Shown here in pieces: positions 7,069 to 7,619 of a DNA stretch of 7,619 nt (positions are counted from its first letter, which is position 1; every line of letters starts with the position of its first letter). The notes beneath the pieces are model-generated. The model worked only from the letters and a program-made list of their open reading frames with translations, had not been told where the DNA came from and did no database searches. Origin of the DNA: Burkholderiales bacterium (GTDB taxonomy: Bacteria > Pseudomonadota > Gammaproteobacteria > Burkholderiales > Burkholderiaceae_D). Both the position numbers and the translations under genes were made by a program. The stretch lies in assembly GCA_016197345.1 (NCBI GenBank), contig JACPVY010000372.1, positions 1 to 7,619 on the forward strand, given 5' to 3'.

Positions 7069-7123
7069 GCCGCAATATTACCAGCCTTGGACATTTCAGC
7101 GACAAAAAATCTGGCACGCCGCA
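7053..7123 (-). repeat. Three-copy CGTGCCA motif at the MFS gene start
   Basis: TGGCACGCCGCA occurs twice in the same orientation, at 7063-7074 and 7112-7123. An inverted copy, CGTGCCAGAT, lies at 7053-7062. The inverted copy can form a 7-bp hairpin with 7063-7069 (3-base loop) or a 10-bp stem with ATCTGGCACG at 7109-7118, but not both. A minus-strand -10-like TAATAT (7080-7075) sits between the two direct copies, with TTGTCG 19 bases further upstream. This arrangement would suit an operator pair around the MFS promoter or an RNA switch in its leader. Exact 12-base repetition within 60 bases is unlikely by chance. Confidence 0.55.
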
Positions 7124-7152
7124 CCTAGTTGATGCGCAATATTTCACCCTGT

Positions 7153-7172
7153 TTGCACAGTAGTGAGTGCAA
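7153..7172. promoter_or_regulatory. Operator-like palindrome TTGCAC-N8-GTGCAA
   Basis: Two perfect 6-base arms, TTGCAC (7153-7158) and GTGCAA (7167-7172), flank an 8-base spacer. The site ends 6 bases before a TACAAT box at 7179, so a dimeric regulator bound here would overlap the -35 region of the enoyl-CoA hydratase promoter. The regulator cannot be named from sequence. A TetR- or GntR-type fatty-acid regulator would fit the gene, but that is inference. Confidence 0.4.
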
Positions 7173-7178
7173 TTTGGC

Positions 7179-7184
7179 TACAAT
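7179..7184 (+). promoter_or_regulatory. Probable -10 box for the enoyl-CoA hydratase gene
   Basis: TACAAT matches the sigma-70 -10 consensus at five of six bases. The best -35 candidate, TTGCAC at 7153-7158, is 20 bases away, which is longer than usual and suggests activator dependence or a different -35. Transcription would start near 7191, leaving a leader of about 67 bases. Confidence 0.45.
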
Positions 7185-7257
7185 CTGCAGCTTCGCATCG
7201 GATGGCGCTGGGCTTGCCTGTTCTATCTCATTGTGTCACTCATCTTTGGAGCTTGCT

Positions 7258-7619
7258 ATGGAATACGAAAACATCTTGGTGGAAACCGACGCTAAGGTTG
7301 GTGTGATTCGCCTCAATCGTCCGAAGGCGCTGAATGCGCTGAACGATCAATTGATGAATGAATTGGGTGCCGCCTTGCTCGCCTTTGATGCGGATGACAA
7401 TATCGGTTGCATCATTATCACTGGCAACGAAAAAGCATTCGCGGCTGGGGCAGACATTACCGCCATGGCGAAGTTTAGTTATATGGATGCCTTTAACGGC
7501 AATTACATCACACGTAATTGGGAAACCATCTTAAAAGTGCGCAAGCCAGTAATCGCAGCGGTCGCAGGTTATGCTCTTGGTGGTGGATGTGAGCTTGCCA
7601 TGATGTGTGATTTCATTAT
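7258..7619 (+). CDS. Enoyl-CoA hydratase (crotonase family), 5' part, cut by window end
   Basis: The first 120 codons plus two bases of a crotonase that typically runs about 258 residues. It should hydrate trans-2-enoyl-CoA to 3-hydroxyacyl-CoA in fatty-acid or amino-acid beta-oxidation in the cytoplasm. Visible landmarks are [15 protein letters not shown] near the start, AFAAGADI (residues 60-67, CoA binding and oxyanion hole) and [16 protein letters not shown] (104-119). G109 matches the oxyanion-hole glycine (Gly141 of rat mitochondrial crotonase) and E112 the first catalytic glutamate (Glu144). The second catalytic glutamate lies beyond the window, so hydratase activity cannot be confirmed over other crotonase reactions. 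The ATG at 7258 is set by GGAG at 7248-7251, 6 bases upstream. It is transcribed divergently from the MFS gene. Confidence 0.93.
   Translation, partial: MEYENILVETDAKVGVIRLNRPKALNALNDQLMNELGAALLAFDADDNIGCIIITGNEKAFAAGADITAMAKFSYMDAFNGNYITRNWETILKVRKPVIAAVAGYALGGGCELAMMCDFI

Noticed and set aside
6293..7132. Two plus-strand frames (123 and 155 codons) opposite the MFS gene
   Set aside because: The minus-strand frame shows clear membrane helices and MFS motifs; these are its shadows.

Overview
The window reads as ordinary chromosomal DNA of a betaproteobacterium, most likely Burkholderiales and possibly an Oxalobacteraceae relative such as Undibacterium. This is inferred from protein style (a DppA-type binding protein, a crotonase with an AFAAGADI motif and a [11 protein letters not shown] motif) and roughly balanced base composition. 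No database search was possible. There are four protein genes: three complete and one cut by the right edge.

Layout. Positions 1-678 hold no convincing gene. They contain a small hairpin, a 10-codon reading frame that resembles the start of a cold-shock protein, a degenerate 10-bp phased repeat, and a probable promoter with a hairpin-forming leader in front of the next gene. Positions 679-4062 (+) encode a 1127-residue SWIM-SNF2 helicase-like ATPase with all core motifs intact. Forty-five bases later, 4108-5700 (+) encodes a secreted DppA-type (family 5) ABC substrate-binding protein. No permease or ATPase genes of that transporter are present. Converging on it, 5734-7068 (-) encodes a 12-helix MFS exporter-like protein, and a hairpin at 5719-5747 probably serves as terminator for the pair. 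A 189-base divergent intergenic region (7069-7257) follows, with repeat structures and an operator-like palindrome. From 7258 to the window end is the first 120 codons of an enoyl-CoA hydratase (+).

The genes do not form an obvious pathway. The SNF2 and binding-protein genes could share a transcript because no terminator is visible between them, but nothing links them functionally. I see no mobile element, CRISPR array, RNA gene or defence system.

The most interesting points are modest. The DppA-like protein keeps the arginine that binds a dipeptide's carboxylate, but a one-residue deletion removes the aspartate that binds the peptide's amino group, so its ligand may not be a normal dipeptide. 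Three copies of a CGTGCCA-type motif lie at the start of the MFS gene and can form two mutually exclusive stems. A symmetric TTGCAC-N8-GTGCAA site sits directly ahead of the probable promoter of the enoyl-CoA hydratase.
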